Origin: Ramlibacter sp.
GTDB taxonomy: Bacteria; Pseudomonadota; Gammaproteobacteria; Burkholderiales; Burkholderiaceae_C
Length of the DNA: 44,736 nucleotides
Assembly: GCF_013697775.1 (NCBI RefSeq)
Contig: NZ_JACCWG010000315.1
Span: 1 to 44,736, forward strand
Direction of reading: 5' to 3'
A program made the translations under genes and the position numbers. Below the pieces are notes generated by a model. The model was not told the DNA's origin. It saw only the letters and a program-made list of their open reading frames with translations, and ran no database searches. Positions 1-11,121 of the stretch are shown here, one piece after another (within the stretch, counting starts at the first letter, position 1; each line of letters opens with the position of its first letter).

Positions 1-291
1 CTGCGCGACCGCTTCGCCGCGGCGGCGCAGCGCGGCGACCGGCTGCACGAGCAGGAGGCAGCACGCTTCGCGCTCGACGTGGAAGGCGACACCGCCAAGG
101 CGCTGGCACTCGCCAAGCGCAACTACGAGGTGCAAAAGGAGCCGCGCGACGCCGAGGTCCTGCTGCGCACCGCGCTGGCGGCCAAGCAGCCCAAGTCCGC
201 GCAGCCCGCGCTGGACTGGCTGCAGGCCAGCCGCTACGAAGACCCGCGGCTCGCGCAGCTGGCGCAGCAGCTGCAGAGAGGCACGCGATGA
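1..291 (+). CDS. TPR-like protein, C-terminal end (partial)
   Basis: The reading frame is open from the first base, so the start lies outside the window. The 96 visible residues are rich in Ala, Leu, Arg and Gln and fall into helix pairs typical of tetratricopeptide repeats (for example ALALAKRNYEVQKEP followed by a second helix about 34 residues later). TPR proteins are usually scaffolds for protein contacts. The stop overlaps the start of the next gene in an ATGA arrangement, which implies translational coupling with the HupE/UreJ-like protein. No catalytic motif is visible and the partner is unknown. Confidence 0.7.
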   Translation: MRDRFAAAAQRGDRLHEQEAARFALDVEGDTAKALALAKRNYEVQKEPRDAEVLLRTALAAKQPKSAQPALDWLQASRYEDPRLAQLAQQLQRGTR

Positions 292-1430
292 AACGCCTGT
301 GGACCGGCATCGCCGCCCTCTTCCTGTTTTTCCTGTGCATGGGCTCAGCCTGGGCGCACAAGCCCAGCGACAGCTACCTGAGCCTGCGCGCGCAGCAGGA
401 CCACATCGACATCCGCTGGGACATCGCGCTGCGCGACCTGGACTACGTGCTACAGCTGGACCGCGACGGCAACGGCGAGCTCACCTGGGGCGAGGTGCGC
501 CAGCGCAACGACGACATCCTGCGCCTGGCCTTCGCGCACCTGCTGCTGGTGGGCGACGGCCAGACCTGTCCCATGCAGCCGACCGGGCCACTGATGCTGG
601 ACAAGCACAGCGACGGCACCTACGCGGTGCTGAGCCTGAAAGCCGGCTGCGCCGCACCACAGACCACGCTGAAAATGCGCTACTCGCTGCTGTTCGACGT
701 GGACCCCACCCACCGCGGCCTGGTGCAATGGGTGCCGCCCGGCGGCACGGCCACGCAGGCGCTGGTGTTCAGCGGCGACAGCGCCGAGCAGAACCTGCAG
801 GTGCGCGCGCCCAGCGCGCTGGAAACGCTGCGCCAGTACGTGGTGGAAGGCATCTGGCACATCTGGATCGGCTTCGACCACATCCTGTTCCTGCTGTCGC
901 TGCTGCTGCCCGCCGTGCTGGTCCGGCGGCAGCGCCACTGGGAGCCGGCGCCCAGCCTGAAGAGCGCCCTGTTCAGCGTGCTGAAGGTGGTGACGGCGTT
1001 CACCGTGGCGCATTCGATCACCCTGAGCTTGGCGGTGCTGGGCTTCGTCAGCCTGCCCTCGCGCATCGTCGAATCGATCATCGCCGCGTCGGTGGTGGTC
1101 GCGGCGCTGAACAACCTGCGCGGCACCATCGAAAAGCGTCGCTGGGTGATGGCCTTCGTGTTCGGCCTGATCCACGGCTTCGGCTTCGCCTCGGCGCTGG
1201 CCGACCTGGGCCTCCCGCAGGGCGCGCTGGCGCTGGCGCTGGTGGGCTTCAACCTGGGCGTGGAGCTCGGGCAGCTGGCCATCGTGGTGGCCTTCGTGCC
1301 GGTGGCGTTCTGGCTGCGGCGCACCGTGTTCTACCGGGTGGGCGTGCTGACCTTCGGCTCGATCCTGGTGGCGATCGTGGCGTCGTACTGGTTCATCCAG
1401 CGCGCCTTCGATGTCCAGGGACCGTTTTGA
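288..1430 (+). CDS. HupE/UreJ family membrane protein with EF-hand-like loop
   Basis: A 380-residue protein with a signal peptide (residues 1-23, ending AWA), an extracytoplasmic domain of about 165 residues, then about six membrane helices. The first helix carries the family pattern HIWIGFDHILFLLSLLL, and a later one has HGFGFASAL. HupE/UreJ proteins are linked to metal (nickel or cobalt) handling in some bacteria, but the long two-domain type has no settled function. No hydrogenase or urease genes are near. Residues 58-69 (DRDGNGELTWGE) match a 12-residue EF-hand calcium loop with acidic or polar residues at positions 1, 3, 5 and 12. The start is the ATG in the ATGA overlap with the TPR gene. 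Confidence 0.85.
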   Translation: MKRLWTGIAALFLFFLCMGSAWAHKPSDSYLSLRAQQDHIDIRWDIALRDLDYVLQLDRDGNGELTWGEVRQRNDDILRLAFAHLLLVGDGQTCPMQPTGPLMLDKHSDGTYAVLSLKAGCAAPQTTLKMRYSLLFDVDPTHRGLVQWVPPGGTATQALVFSGDSAEQNLQVRAPSALETLRQYVVEGIWHIWIGFDHILFLLSLLLPAVLVRRQRHWEPAPSLKSALFSVLKVVTAFTVAHSITLSLAVLGFVSLPSRIVESIIAASVVVAALNNLRGTIEKRRWVMAFVFGLIHGFGFASALADLGLPQGALALALVGFNLGVELGQLAIVVAFVPVAFWLRRTVFYRVGVLTFGSILVAIVASYWFIQRAFDVQGPF

Positions 1431-1464
1431 GCGCTGATCAACCGTACCGGAAAGGCGAACGCCG

Positions 1465-2724
1465 ATGCTCGACCTCCTCGTCACCAACGCCGCGCTGCCC
1501 GACGGCCGCACGAACATGTCCGTCGCCGTGCGAAACGGCAAGATCATCGACGTGGCCGAGGGCCTGCAGGCCGCGGCGCGCGACACCGTCGACGCCCGGG
1601 GCTACCTGCTCACCCCGCACTTCTGCGACCCGCATTTCCACATGGATTCGGTGCTGAGCTACGGCATGCCGCGCGTGAACGACAGCGGCACGCTGCTGGA
1701 AGGCATCCAGCTGTGGGGCGAACTCAAGCCGACGCTGGTGCAGGACGACATCGTGCGGCGCGCGCTGGCGTACTGCGACTGGGCGATCGCCAAAGGCCTG
1801 CTGGCCATCCGCAGCCACGTGGACACCAGCGACCCGCGCCTGCTGGCGGTGGACGCGCTGCTGGAGGTGAAGCGGCGCGTGGCGCCTTTCATCGACCTGC
1901 AGCTGGTCGCCTTTCCGCAGGACGGCGTGCTGCGCAGCCCCGGCGGCGTGGAGAACCTGAAGCGCGCCCTCGACAAGGGCGTGGACGTGGTCGGCGGCAT
2001 TCCGCATTTCGAGCGCACCATGGGCGAAGGCGCGGCCAGCGTGAAGCTGCTGTGCGAAATCGCCGCCGAACGCGGCGCGCTGGTGGACATGCACTGCGAC
2101 GAAACCGACGACCCGATGAGCCGCCACATCGAGACGCTGGCCTTCGAGGCGCAGCGCCTGGGCCTGCAGGGCCGCGTGGCCGGCAGCCACTGCACCTCCA
2201 TGCACAGCATGGACAACTACTACGTGAGCAAGCTGCTGCCGCTGATCGCCGAAAGCGGCGTCAGCGTCATCGCCAACCCGCTGATCAACATCACGCTGCA
2301 GGGCCGCCACGACACGTATCCCAAGCGCCGCGGCATGACCCGCGTGCCCGAACTCATGGCCGCCGGCGTGACGGTGGCGTTCGGCCACGACTGCGTGATG
2401 GACCCCTGGTACGCCATGGGCTCGGGCGACATGCTGGACGTGGCGCACATGGGCCTGCACGTGGCGCAGATGACCAGCCAGAAAGGCATCCGCGCCTGCT
2501 TCGACGCGGTGACGGGGAACGCGGCCAAGGTGATGCACCTGGACGGCTACGGCATCGCGCCGGGATGCGACGCCAGCTTCGTGCTGCTGCAGGCGCGCGA
2601 CCCGATCGAGGCGATCCGGCTGCGGGCGAACCGGCTGAAGGTGTGGAAGAAGGGCGTGGCGCTGGCGGAGACGGCGGAAGTTACCAGCCGCCTCCTTTAC
2701 AAGCCGGAACATTGCCCGTCCTGA
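1465..2724 (+). CDS. Cytosine deaminase-like metal-dependent amidohydrolase
   Basis: A 419-residue cytoplasmic enzyme of the amidohydrolase superfamily, close in length to E. coli CodA (about 427). Metal-binding and catalytic motifs are present in order: HFH at 57-59, HCDE at 210-213, GSHCTSMHS around 245-253 and GHDCVMDPWY from 307, where Asp309 is the expected metal-binding aspartate. The CodA-type pattern HCDETDD plus DPWYAMGSGDM strongly suggests hydrolytic deamination of a cytosine-like ring, although relatives also act on isocytosine, triazines and other N-heterocycles. The MFS gene overlaps its 3' end, so the carrier may move the substrate or product. The exact substrate is not visible. 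Confidence 0.85.
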   Translation: MLDLLVTNAALPDGRTNMSVAVRNGKIIDVAEGLQAAARDTVDARGYLLTPHFCDPHFHMDSVLSYGMPRVNDSGTLLEGIQLWGELKPTLVQDDIVRRALAYCDWAIAKGLLAIRSHVDTSDPRLLAVDALLEVKRRVAPFIDLQLVAFPQDGVLRSPGGVENLKRALDKGVDVVGGIPHFERTMGEGAASVKLLCEIAAERGALVDMHCDETDDPMSRHIETLAFEAQRLGLQGRVAGSHCTSMHSMDNYYVSKLLPLIAESGVSVIANPLINITLQGRHDTYPKRRGMTRVPELMAAGVTVAFGHDCVMDPWYAMGSGDMLDVAHMGLHVAQMTSQKGIRACFDAVTGNAAKVMHLDGYGIAPGCDASFVLLQARDPIEAIRLRANRLKVWKKGVALAETAEVTSRLLYKPEHCPS

Positions 2725-3905
2725 CCCGCCTCCTCCTCGCCCGCGCCCTGCGCGGCTTCGGCGACGGCTTCGTCAGCCTCTTGCTCCCGGTGTACCTGCT
2801 GCACCTGGGCCTGCGGCCGCTGGAGGTGGGCTTTGTCGCCACCGCCACGCTCGCCGGCTCCGGGCTGCTCACGCTGGGCGTGGGCTTGCGAGGGCAGCGG
2901 CTGCAGCGGCGCACGGTGCTGCTGGCGGCGTCGGCGCTGATGGCGTTCACCGGTTTCGCCCTGGCCGCGGTGCACGGCTTCTGGCCGCTGATGCTGGTCG
3001 CGCTGGTCGGCACGCTCAACCCCTCGGGCGGCGACATCAGCGTGTTCATGCCGATGGAGCACGCGACATTGGCCGAAGACACGCCGCCCGCCAAGCGCAC
3101 CGCGGTGTTCGCCCGCTACAGCCTGGCCGGCACCCTGGCGGCCGCCGTCGGCGCGCTGGCCGCGGGCCTGCAGCCGCTGGCCGTCCAGGCCACCGGCCTG
3201 GACGAAGGCACCACGCTGGCGGCCTCGTTCGCGCTTTACGGCCTGCTCGGCATCGCCGTCGCCTTCGTCTACCGCGGCCTGCCGCGCCACCAACACACGG
3301 CATCGCCAGCGCCCACCGCATCGGCGCTCGGGCCGTCGCGCAAGCGCATCTACGTGCTGGCGGGCCTGTTCAGCATCGACGCGTTCGGCAGTGGCTTCTT
3401 CGTGCAGTCGCTGCTGGCGCTGTGGCTGTTCCAGCGCTTCGGCATGTCGGTGGAAGCGGCCGGGTCGCTGTTCTTCTGGACCGGCGTGCTCACCGCGTTT
3501 TCGTACCTGGCGGCGGTGCGGCTGGCCGGGTGCATCGGCCTGGTGCAGACCATGGTGTACACGCACCTGCCGTCCAGCCTGTGCCTGATCGTCATCCCGT
3601 TCTGTGACAACCTGTCGGTGGTGGTGGCGCTGCTGCTGGCGCGCAGCGCGCTGTCGCAGATGGACGTGCCGACCCGCAGCTCGTACGTGATGGCCATCGT
3701 GCAGCCTGAGGAGCGGGCCGCGGCGGCAAGCGTGACCTCGGTGCCGCGCAGCTTCGCATCGGCGGTGAGCCCCGCGCTGGCGGGCTGGATGCTCACCGCA
3801 TCCAGCTTCGGCTGGCCGCTGGTGGTGGGCGGCGTGCTGAAGGTGGTCTACGACCTGATGCTGCTGGTGATGTTCGAGAAGGTGAAGCCGCCGGAGGAAG
3901 GGTGA
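2712..3905 (+). CDS. Major facilitator superfamily (MFS) transporter
   Basis: About 397 residues with the hydrophobic pattern of 12 membrane helices in two six-helix halves joined near residues 190-215, a stretch rich in Pro and Ala. There is no in-frame ATG before the first helix. TTG at 2712 gives LPVLTRLLLARALRGFGDGF and overlaps the amidohydrolase by 13 nt. CTG at 2721 is less likely. Overlap and shared strand point to co-translation with the deaminase-like gene, so a role in uptake or export of a nucleobase-like compound is plausible but only inferred. The start is the uncertain part and the coding frame is clear. Confidence 0.8.
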   Translation: MPVLTRLLLARALRGFGDGFVSLLLPVYLLHLGLRPLEVGFVATATLAGSGLLTLGVGLRGQRLQRRTVLLAASALMAFTGFALAAVHGFWPLMLVALVGTLNPSGGDISVFMPMEHATLAEDTPPAKRTAVFARYSLAGTLAAAVGALAAGLQPLAVQATGLDEGTTLAASFALYGLLGIAVAFVYRGLPRHQHTASPAPTASALGPSRKRIYVLAGLFSIDAFGSGFFVQSLLALWLFQRFGMSVEAAGSLFFWTGVLTAFSYLAAVRLAGCIGLVQTMVYTHLPSSLCLIVIPFCDNLSVVVALLLARSALSQMDVPTRSSYVMAIVQPEERAAAASVTSVPRSFASAVSPALAGWMLTASSFGWPLVVGGVLKVVYDLMLLVMFEKVKPPEEG

Positions 3906-3948
3906 AGCGCCTCCTTTTCATCTGCAGCCGCCTTGATGCGACCCGCCT

Positions 3949-5541
3949 TTATCTCGCCGCCTCGCCCAACCTCGCCCACCCTTCCCCACGCCGCAAGGCC
4001 GGCGCCCCCTGTGCCTGCTGCGTCTCCTGCGCCGTCTCCCGCCGGTAGATGCCGCAGCCCAGCACCACGTCGTCGACCCGCTCGATGTACACCGACTTGG
4101 GTTCCACCTGGCCGGTGCGCGGGTTCACGATGCGGTAGTCGTTCCAGCCGAAGCCGTTGGTGCGGGCCAGCTCCACGTTCTGGCGGACCATGAAGTTGCC
4201 GTCGGCGTCACGCCGTTCGCTGTCGTCGTGGCCCACGCGCGACGGGTCGGGCGCGTAGGACAGGCACACGCAGTGCATGTCCACCACGAAGATGTATTCC
4301 TCGCCGTTCCAGAAGCCCGATTGCCGGTCCATGAAGTCGCGGCAGGCCGCCTGCAGGCCGCTCTTGCGGATGTGGCGCGCGCCCGCCTTCACCAGCGCCA
4401 CCACGCGCGCGCGCTCCTCTTCGCGGTCGGTCTTGAAACGGCCGATGGCGCGCACCAGCCGCGCCGATTCGGCGCCGAACGCTTCGGCCGAGCCGGCGGC
4501 CTCCTCCACCAGCGCGGCGTTCTGCTGCGTGGCGGAGTCGATCTGCAGAATGGCGCGGTTGATTTCCTCCACGCCCGTGCTCTGCTCGCGCGAGGCCTGG
4601 GCGATCTCGCCCAGCACCTGCGTGACCTGCTCCACGCTGGCCACCACCTCGCCGATGGTGCGCTCGGCGGCGGCCACGATCTCGCGGCCCTTCACCACGC
4701 TGCCGGTGGATTCGCCGATGATCTGCTTGATCTCCTTGGCCGCCTGCGCGCTGCGCTGCGCCAGGCTGCGCACCTCGGTCGCCACCACGGCGAAGCCGCG
4801 GCCCTGGTCGCCGGCGCGCGCCGCCTCCACCGCGGCGTTGAGCGCCAGGATGTTGGTCTGGAAGGCGATGCCTTCCACGCTGCCGAGGATCTCGCCCACA
4901 CGCCGTGCGTTGTCGTCGATGCGCTTCATGGTCTGCGCCACGTCCTGCATGCGCCGCGTGCCGCCGATGGCGACCTCGCGCGACGACGACGCCAGCTGGT
5001 CGGCGCGCGCGCATTTCTCGGCGTTCTGCCGCGCCGAGGCCGCCAGCTGGGCGATGCCCGAGGCCGTTTCCTCCAGCGAGGCGGCCTGCTCCTGCGTGCG
5101 CTCGGACAGCTCGGTGTTGCCGCGCGCCATGCCGCGCGCGCCGGCGGCGATGGTCTCGGCGCTGGCCCACACCTGCTTGACGATGCCGCTCAGGCTCTGG
5201 TTCATGCGCATGATGGAATCCCACACGCGCCCCAGGTCCGTGCCCAGGTCCTGCATGGAATCGCGCGCCTGGCCGGTCATCAGCTCGCCGCCTGCGATGC
5301 GTTCGGTCACGTGGATCAACTGATCGATGCCGTGCGCGATGAAGGCATGCAGTGCCGCCAGCGCGTAGCAGGCCAGCGCGGCCAGCAGCACGACGGGAAG
5401 CGCCGCGGACAGGCTGCCCGGCGGTGCCACCGCTGCCGCCAGCACCGGCGCCAGGAACAGGATGCCCGCCAGCGCGAACGCCGTTCTCAGGCTCACCCGC
5501 CCCAGCACCCAGAACGCGGGCGTATACAGGGTTGTCACCAT
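3949..5541 (-). CDS. Methyl-accepting chemotaxis protein with C-terminal Cache-like domain
   Basis: A 530-residue chemoreceptor. The start at 5541 is fixed by an AAGGAGG ribosome-binding site a few bases upstream, which rules out the longer frame. Two hydrophobic segments near residues 12-65 are joined by a very short loop, so there is almost no periplasmic sensor. The signalling domain follows, with the hairpin tip [20 protein letters not shown] that contacts CheA and CheW. After it, roughly residues 380-500 look like a single Cache sensor domain ([45 protein letters not shown]), placed on the cytoplasmic side if the topology is right. No other chemotaxis genes are in the window, so the ligand is unknown. 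Confidence 0.88.
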   Translation of the reverse strand: MVTTLYTPAFWVLGRVSLRTAFALAGILFLAPVLAAAVAPPGSLSAALPVVLLAALACYALAALHAFIAHGIDQLIHVTERIAGGELMTGQARDSMQDLGTDLGRVWDSIMRMNQSLSGIVKQVWASAETIAAGARGMARGNTELSERTQEQAASLEETASGIAQLAASARQNAEKCARADQLASSSREVAIGGTRRMQDVAQTMKRIDDNARRVGEILGSVEGIAFQTNILALNAAVEAARAGDQGRGFAVVATEVRSLAQRSAQAAKEIKQIIGESTGSVVKGREIVAAAERTIGEVVASVEQVTQVLGEIAQASREQSTGVEEINRAILQIDSATQQNAALVEEAAGSAEAFGAESARLVRAIGRFKTDREEERARVVALVKAGARHIRKSGLQAACRDFMDRQSGFWNGEEYIFVVDMHCVCLSYAPDPSRVGHDDSERRDADGNFMVRQNVELARTNGFGWNDYRIVNPRTGQVEPKSVYIERVDDVVLGCGIYRRETAQETQQAQGAPALRRGEGWARLGEAAR

Positions 5542-5673
5542 CGATGCCTCCTTGTTGCAGCTCATCCATGCTACGGCAAAACATGGCTGAGGCATTCTGG
5601 GGACTGCGTCCTACACACCACAGCAGGCGGCTCGCGGACAGTCAAAGTGAGCAAAAACGACCGTTCAGGGACC

Positions 5674-6983
<1,310 letters not shown>

Positions 6984-6987
<4 letters not shown>

Positions 6988-7949
6988 CCTGCCGGCTTCG
7001 GCTTGCTCTCCAGCAGCTTCACCAGCGCCCACAGCACCCGGTTGGCCGGCGTCGGCACGCCCAGGGCTTCGCCGCGCAGCACCACCAGGCCGTTGAGGTA
7101 GTCGATCTCGGTCGGCCTGCCGCGCGCCAGGTCCTGCGCGGTGGACGAGGACTGGGCGGGCATGGTGTCGACGATCCTGCGCAGGCTGGCATCGACGTCG
7201 CCGGGCACCTGCACGCCTTCGGCTTTCGCCACGGCCAGGCATTCGTTCACCACGTCGCGCATCACCTCGCGGACGCCGGCGCCCGGCACGGTTTCGCCGT
7301 AGGGCCGCTGCGCGATGGCGGAAATCGCGTTGTAGGCGCAGTTGATGACCAGCTTGAACCACAGCGCGCCGCGCACGTTGTCCGACAGCGTGACCTTCAC
7401 GCCGGCCGCGGCCAGCGCCTGCGCCAGCGCCTGCGCCAGCGCATCGGCCATGGGGGACGGCTCGATCACCAGTTCGCCGCCGCCGTTGTGCCGCACATGT
7501 CCCGGGCCCGCCATTTCCGTGGCGACGTAGACCACGGCCGCGGCCACGCGGTGGCGCGGCAGCACGGCACGCAGCCGATCGGCGTTGTCCACGCCGTTCT
7601 GCAGGCACAGCACCAGCGCGTCGCTGGCCAGATGCGGCAGCATCTGCGCGCCGGCCGCTTCGGTGTCCATGGACTTCACGCAGAACAGCACCGCCTGCGC
7701 GCCGCGCACGCCCGACGCGTCTGTGGCGGCGCCCAGGCGCACCTGTTCGTCCCAGTCCTTGCTCTGCAGCCGAAGGCCGTCGCGTGCGATGGCCTCGGCG
7801 TGGTTCGGCCGTGCGACCAGGGTCACGGCATGGCCGGCGCGCGCCAGCATGCCGCCGTAGTAGCAGCCGACCGCGCCGGCGCCCATGACGGCGATGCGCA
7901 GCGGGGACGGGAGCGCGGGCGCGGGCGCGAAGGTAGGCAGATCGGGCAT
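6984..7949 (-). CDS. 2-dehydropantoate 2-reductase (ketopantoate reductase) family protein
   Basis: A 321-residue oxidoreductase of the PanE/ApbA family. The N-terminal Rossmann motif [17 protein letters not shown] binds NADP(H). The C-terminal helical domain has the expected catalytic lysine region ([17 protein letters not shown]). Family members reduce ketopantoate to pantoate for coenzyme A synthesis, but genomes often carry several paralogues with other 2-keto acid substrates, so the symbol panE is not assigned. The start is the ATG at 7949; an upstream TTG at 7973 would overlap the divergent EVE gene. It converges on glgC with overlapping stops. Confidence 0.85.
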
Positions 7950-7972
7950 CGCGGAATCATAATCAGCGCGCA

Positions 7973-8428
7973 ATGAACCACTGGCTGATGAAATCAGAAC
8001 CCGCCGACGTGTCGGTGGACGACGCGCTGGCCGCGCCCCAGTCCACCGTTGCCTGGACCGGCGTGCGCAACTACCAGGCGCGCAATTTCATGCGCGACGG
8101 CATGCGGGTGGGCGACGGCGTGCTGTTCTACCACTCCAGCTGCGCCGAGCCGGGCATCGTCGGCATCGCGCGGGTGGCGTCCACGGCCTACCCGGACCCG
8201 ACGCAGTTCGATCCCAAGTCGCCCTATTACGACCCGGCGTCCAAACCCGAGGAGCCGCGCTGGCTGCTGGTGGACGTGCAGGTGCTCCGAAAGATTCCCA
8301 ACATCACCCTGCCCGTGCTGCGTGCGCGGCCCGAGCTGGCCGAGATGCTGGTGCTGAAAAAAGGCAACCGGCTGTCGATCACGCCGGTGGAGCCGAAGCA
8401 CTGGAAGGCCATCACCGCCGGCCTCTGA
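7973..8428 (+). CDS. EVE domain-containing protein
   Basis: A 151-residue single-domain protein beginning MNHWLMKSEPADVSVDD, with VAWTGVRNYQARNFMRDGM and FYHSSCAEPGIVGIARV, hallmarks of the EVE fold (PUA-like, related to human THYN1). EVE domains recognise modified bases in nucleic acids. In bacteria some are fused to restriction enzymes, while stand-alone copies like this are common in Proteobacteria and have no agreed role. The gene is divergent from the ketopantoate reductase homologue with 23 bp between starts, so their promoters must overlap. No restriction or modification gene is near. Confidence 0.92.
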   Translation: MNHWLMKSEPADVSVDDALAAPQSTVAWTGVRNYQARNFMRDGMRVGDGVLFYHSSCAEPGIVGIARVASTAYPDPTQFDPKSPYYDPASKPEEPRWLLVDVQVLRKIPNITLPVLRARPELAEMLVLKKGNRLSITPVEPKHWKAITAGL

Positions 8429-8442
8429 ACGGCCGGGCGGCG

Positions 8443-10268
8443 TCAGGCGTACAGCGCCTCGATCTCCGGGGCATACGTCTTGTAGATGCTGGAACGCCGC
8501 ACCTTCATGGTGGCCGTGACCTCGCCGTCGTCGTGGTCCAGTTCCTTGGTCAGCAGGTGGAATTTGCGGATCTGCGCCACCTGCGCCAGCCGCTCGTTGC
8601 CGCGCCGGATCTCTTCATCCACCAGTGCACGCACGCGCGGGTTGTCCACCAGCGAACGGAAATGCGTGAAGGCCAGGCGCTGCGCCTCGGCCCACTTGCC
8701 CACCGTCTCGTAGTCGATCTGCACCAGCGCCGAGACGAAGCGCCGGCCCTCACCGATGACGATGCATTCCTTGATGAAGGGGCTGGCCTTCATCGTGTTC
8801 TCGATCTCCGAGGGCGTGAGGTTCTTGCCGCCCGCCGTGATGATGATGTCCTTCAGCCGGTCCACGATGCGCACGTGGCCGTCGGGCGCGAGCTCCACCA
8901 CGTCGCCGGTGTGCAGCCAGCCATCCTGCAGCGCCGCAGCCGTCGCTTCCGGATTCTTGTAGTAGCCGCTGAACACCATGTCGCCGCGCACCAGCAGCTC
9001 GCCCTGTTCTCCCTGGCGCACCTCCACGCCCAGGGTGGGCGGGCCGACGGTGCCGATGCGCACGCCGTCGCCGCGGTGCCCGGTGACCATGCCGGCGGTT
9101 TCCGTCAGGCCGTACACCTCCACCAGCGGTACGCCCAGCACACGGAAGAAGCGCACGATGTCCTGCGGGATCGGCGCCGCGCCCGTCATGGCGACGCGGC
9201 ACGCGCGCAGGCCGATGAAGTTCTGCAGCGCGCGGAACACCAGCCAGTACGACACGGCAAAGCGCAGCCGCTCGCCCAGCGACCACTCCGTGCGCGGCTT
9301 CTCCGCCATCGGCGCGCAGGCGGCGTATGCCCGGCGGAACAGCCAGCGCGCGGGAGCGCCCGCCTCCTGCATCTTGATGCTGATGGACGCGTGCAGCTTT
9401 TCCCAGATGCGCGGCACGCCGATGAACATGTTGGGCGCCACCTCGCGCAGGTCTTCCTGCACCGTGCGGATGGATTCGCCGAAATTCACCAGCGAGCCCA
9501 GGTACAGCGGCACGAAGCAGGTCAGCATCTGTTCGGCCACGTGGCACAGCGGCAGGTACGACAGGTGCGTTGTCTCCGTCGAGAGTTCCAGCCGGTCGAC
9601 GATGCCGGGCACCACGCCGCGAATGGCGCGCCAGGACAGCATCGCGCCCTTGGGTGCGCCGGTGGAGCCGGACGTGTAGACCATCAGCGCCAGGTCGTCC
9701 AGCTGCTGCGCGCCCAGCGCTGCGTCGACGCGCTCGGGGCCTTCCTCGGCCTGCACCGCGGCGCCGGCCTGCTCCAGCTCGGCGAAGCTGAGGATGCGCG
9801 CGCGCTCCTCGGGTGCGTAGCTCGCCAGGCCCTTGGTCTCCATCACCACGATGCGTTTCAGGCGCGGCAGCTGCCCGATGCAGGCCAGGATCTTGTCGGC
9901 CTGCTCCTGGTCCTCGCAGACGATCACGTCGACGTCGGCATGGCCCACCACATACGCCACCTCGTTGGGCGGGCTGGTCGGATAGACGCCGACCGTCACC
10001 GCGCCGATGAGGCTCGCGCCCATCTGCGACAGTACCCACTCGAGCCGGTTCTCCGAGATCACCGCCACATGGCCGCCGCGCGGCACGCCCAGCGCCACGA
10101 AACCCAGGGCCACGTGGGTGGCGCGCCGCAGGTAGCCGGCCCAGGTGAGCGGCTGCCAGATGCCAAAGTCCTTCTGGCGGATGGCGATGCGGTCGGGCCG
10201 GATGCGCGCCTGCTCACGCAGCATCTGCGGCAGCGTTTTTTCCGGCAGCGGATTGGCGAAAGCCGCGT

Positions 10269-10272
<4 letters not shown>
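8443..10272 (-). CDS. Long-chain-type acyl-CoA synthetase (AMP-forming)
   Basis: A 609-residue adenylate-forming ligase. The AMP-binding loop LMVYTSGSTGAPKGAML, the motif VYGLTETAGMVTGH, the hinge region WLHTGDVVELAPDGH followed by DRLKDIIITAGGKNLTPSEIE, and a C-terminal TATMKVRRSSIYKTY are all intact. The order and length match the FAA1-like (COG1022) group, which activates long or medium fatty acids and some aromatic acids to CoA thioesters. It is the last gene of the liv-type operon and starts within the stop of the LivF gene (ATGA overlap). This ties activation to import, so the transported ligand is probably a carboxylic acid. The actual acid cannot be read from the sequence. Confidence 0.93.
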
Positions 10273-11117
<845 letters not shown>

Positions 11118-11121
11118 GCGC

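Noticed and set aside
288-1430. HupE/UreJ gene as part of a hydrogenase or urease operon
   Set aside because: No hydrogenase or urease subunit, nickel regulator or accessory gene occurs in the window. The long two-domain type is found outside those operons.
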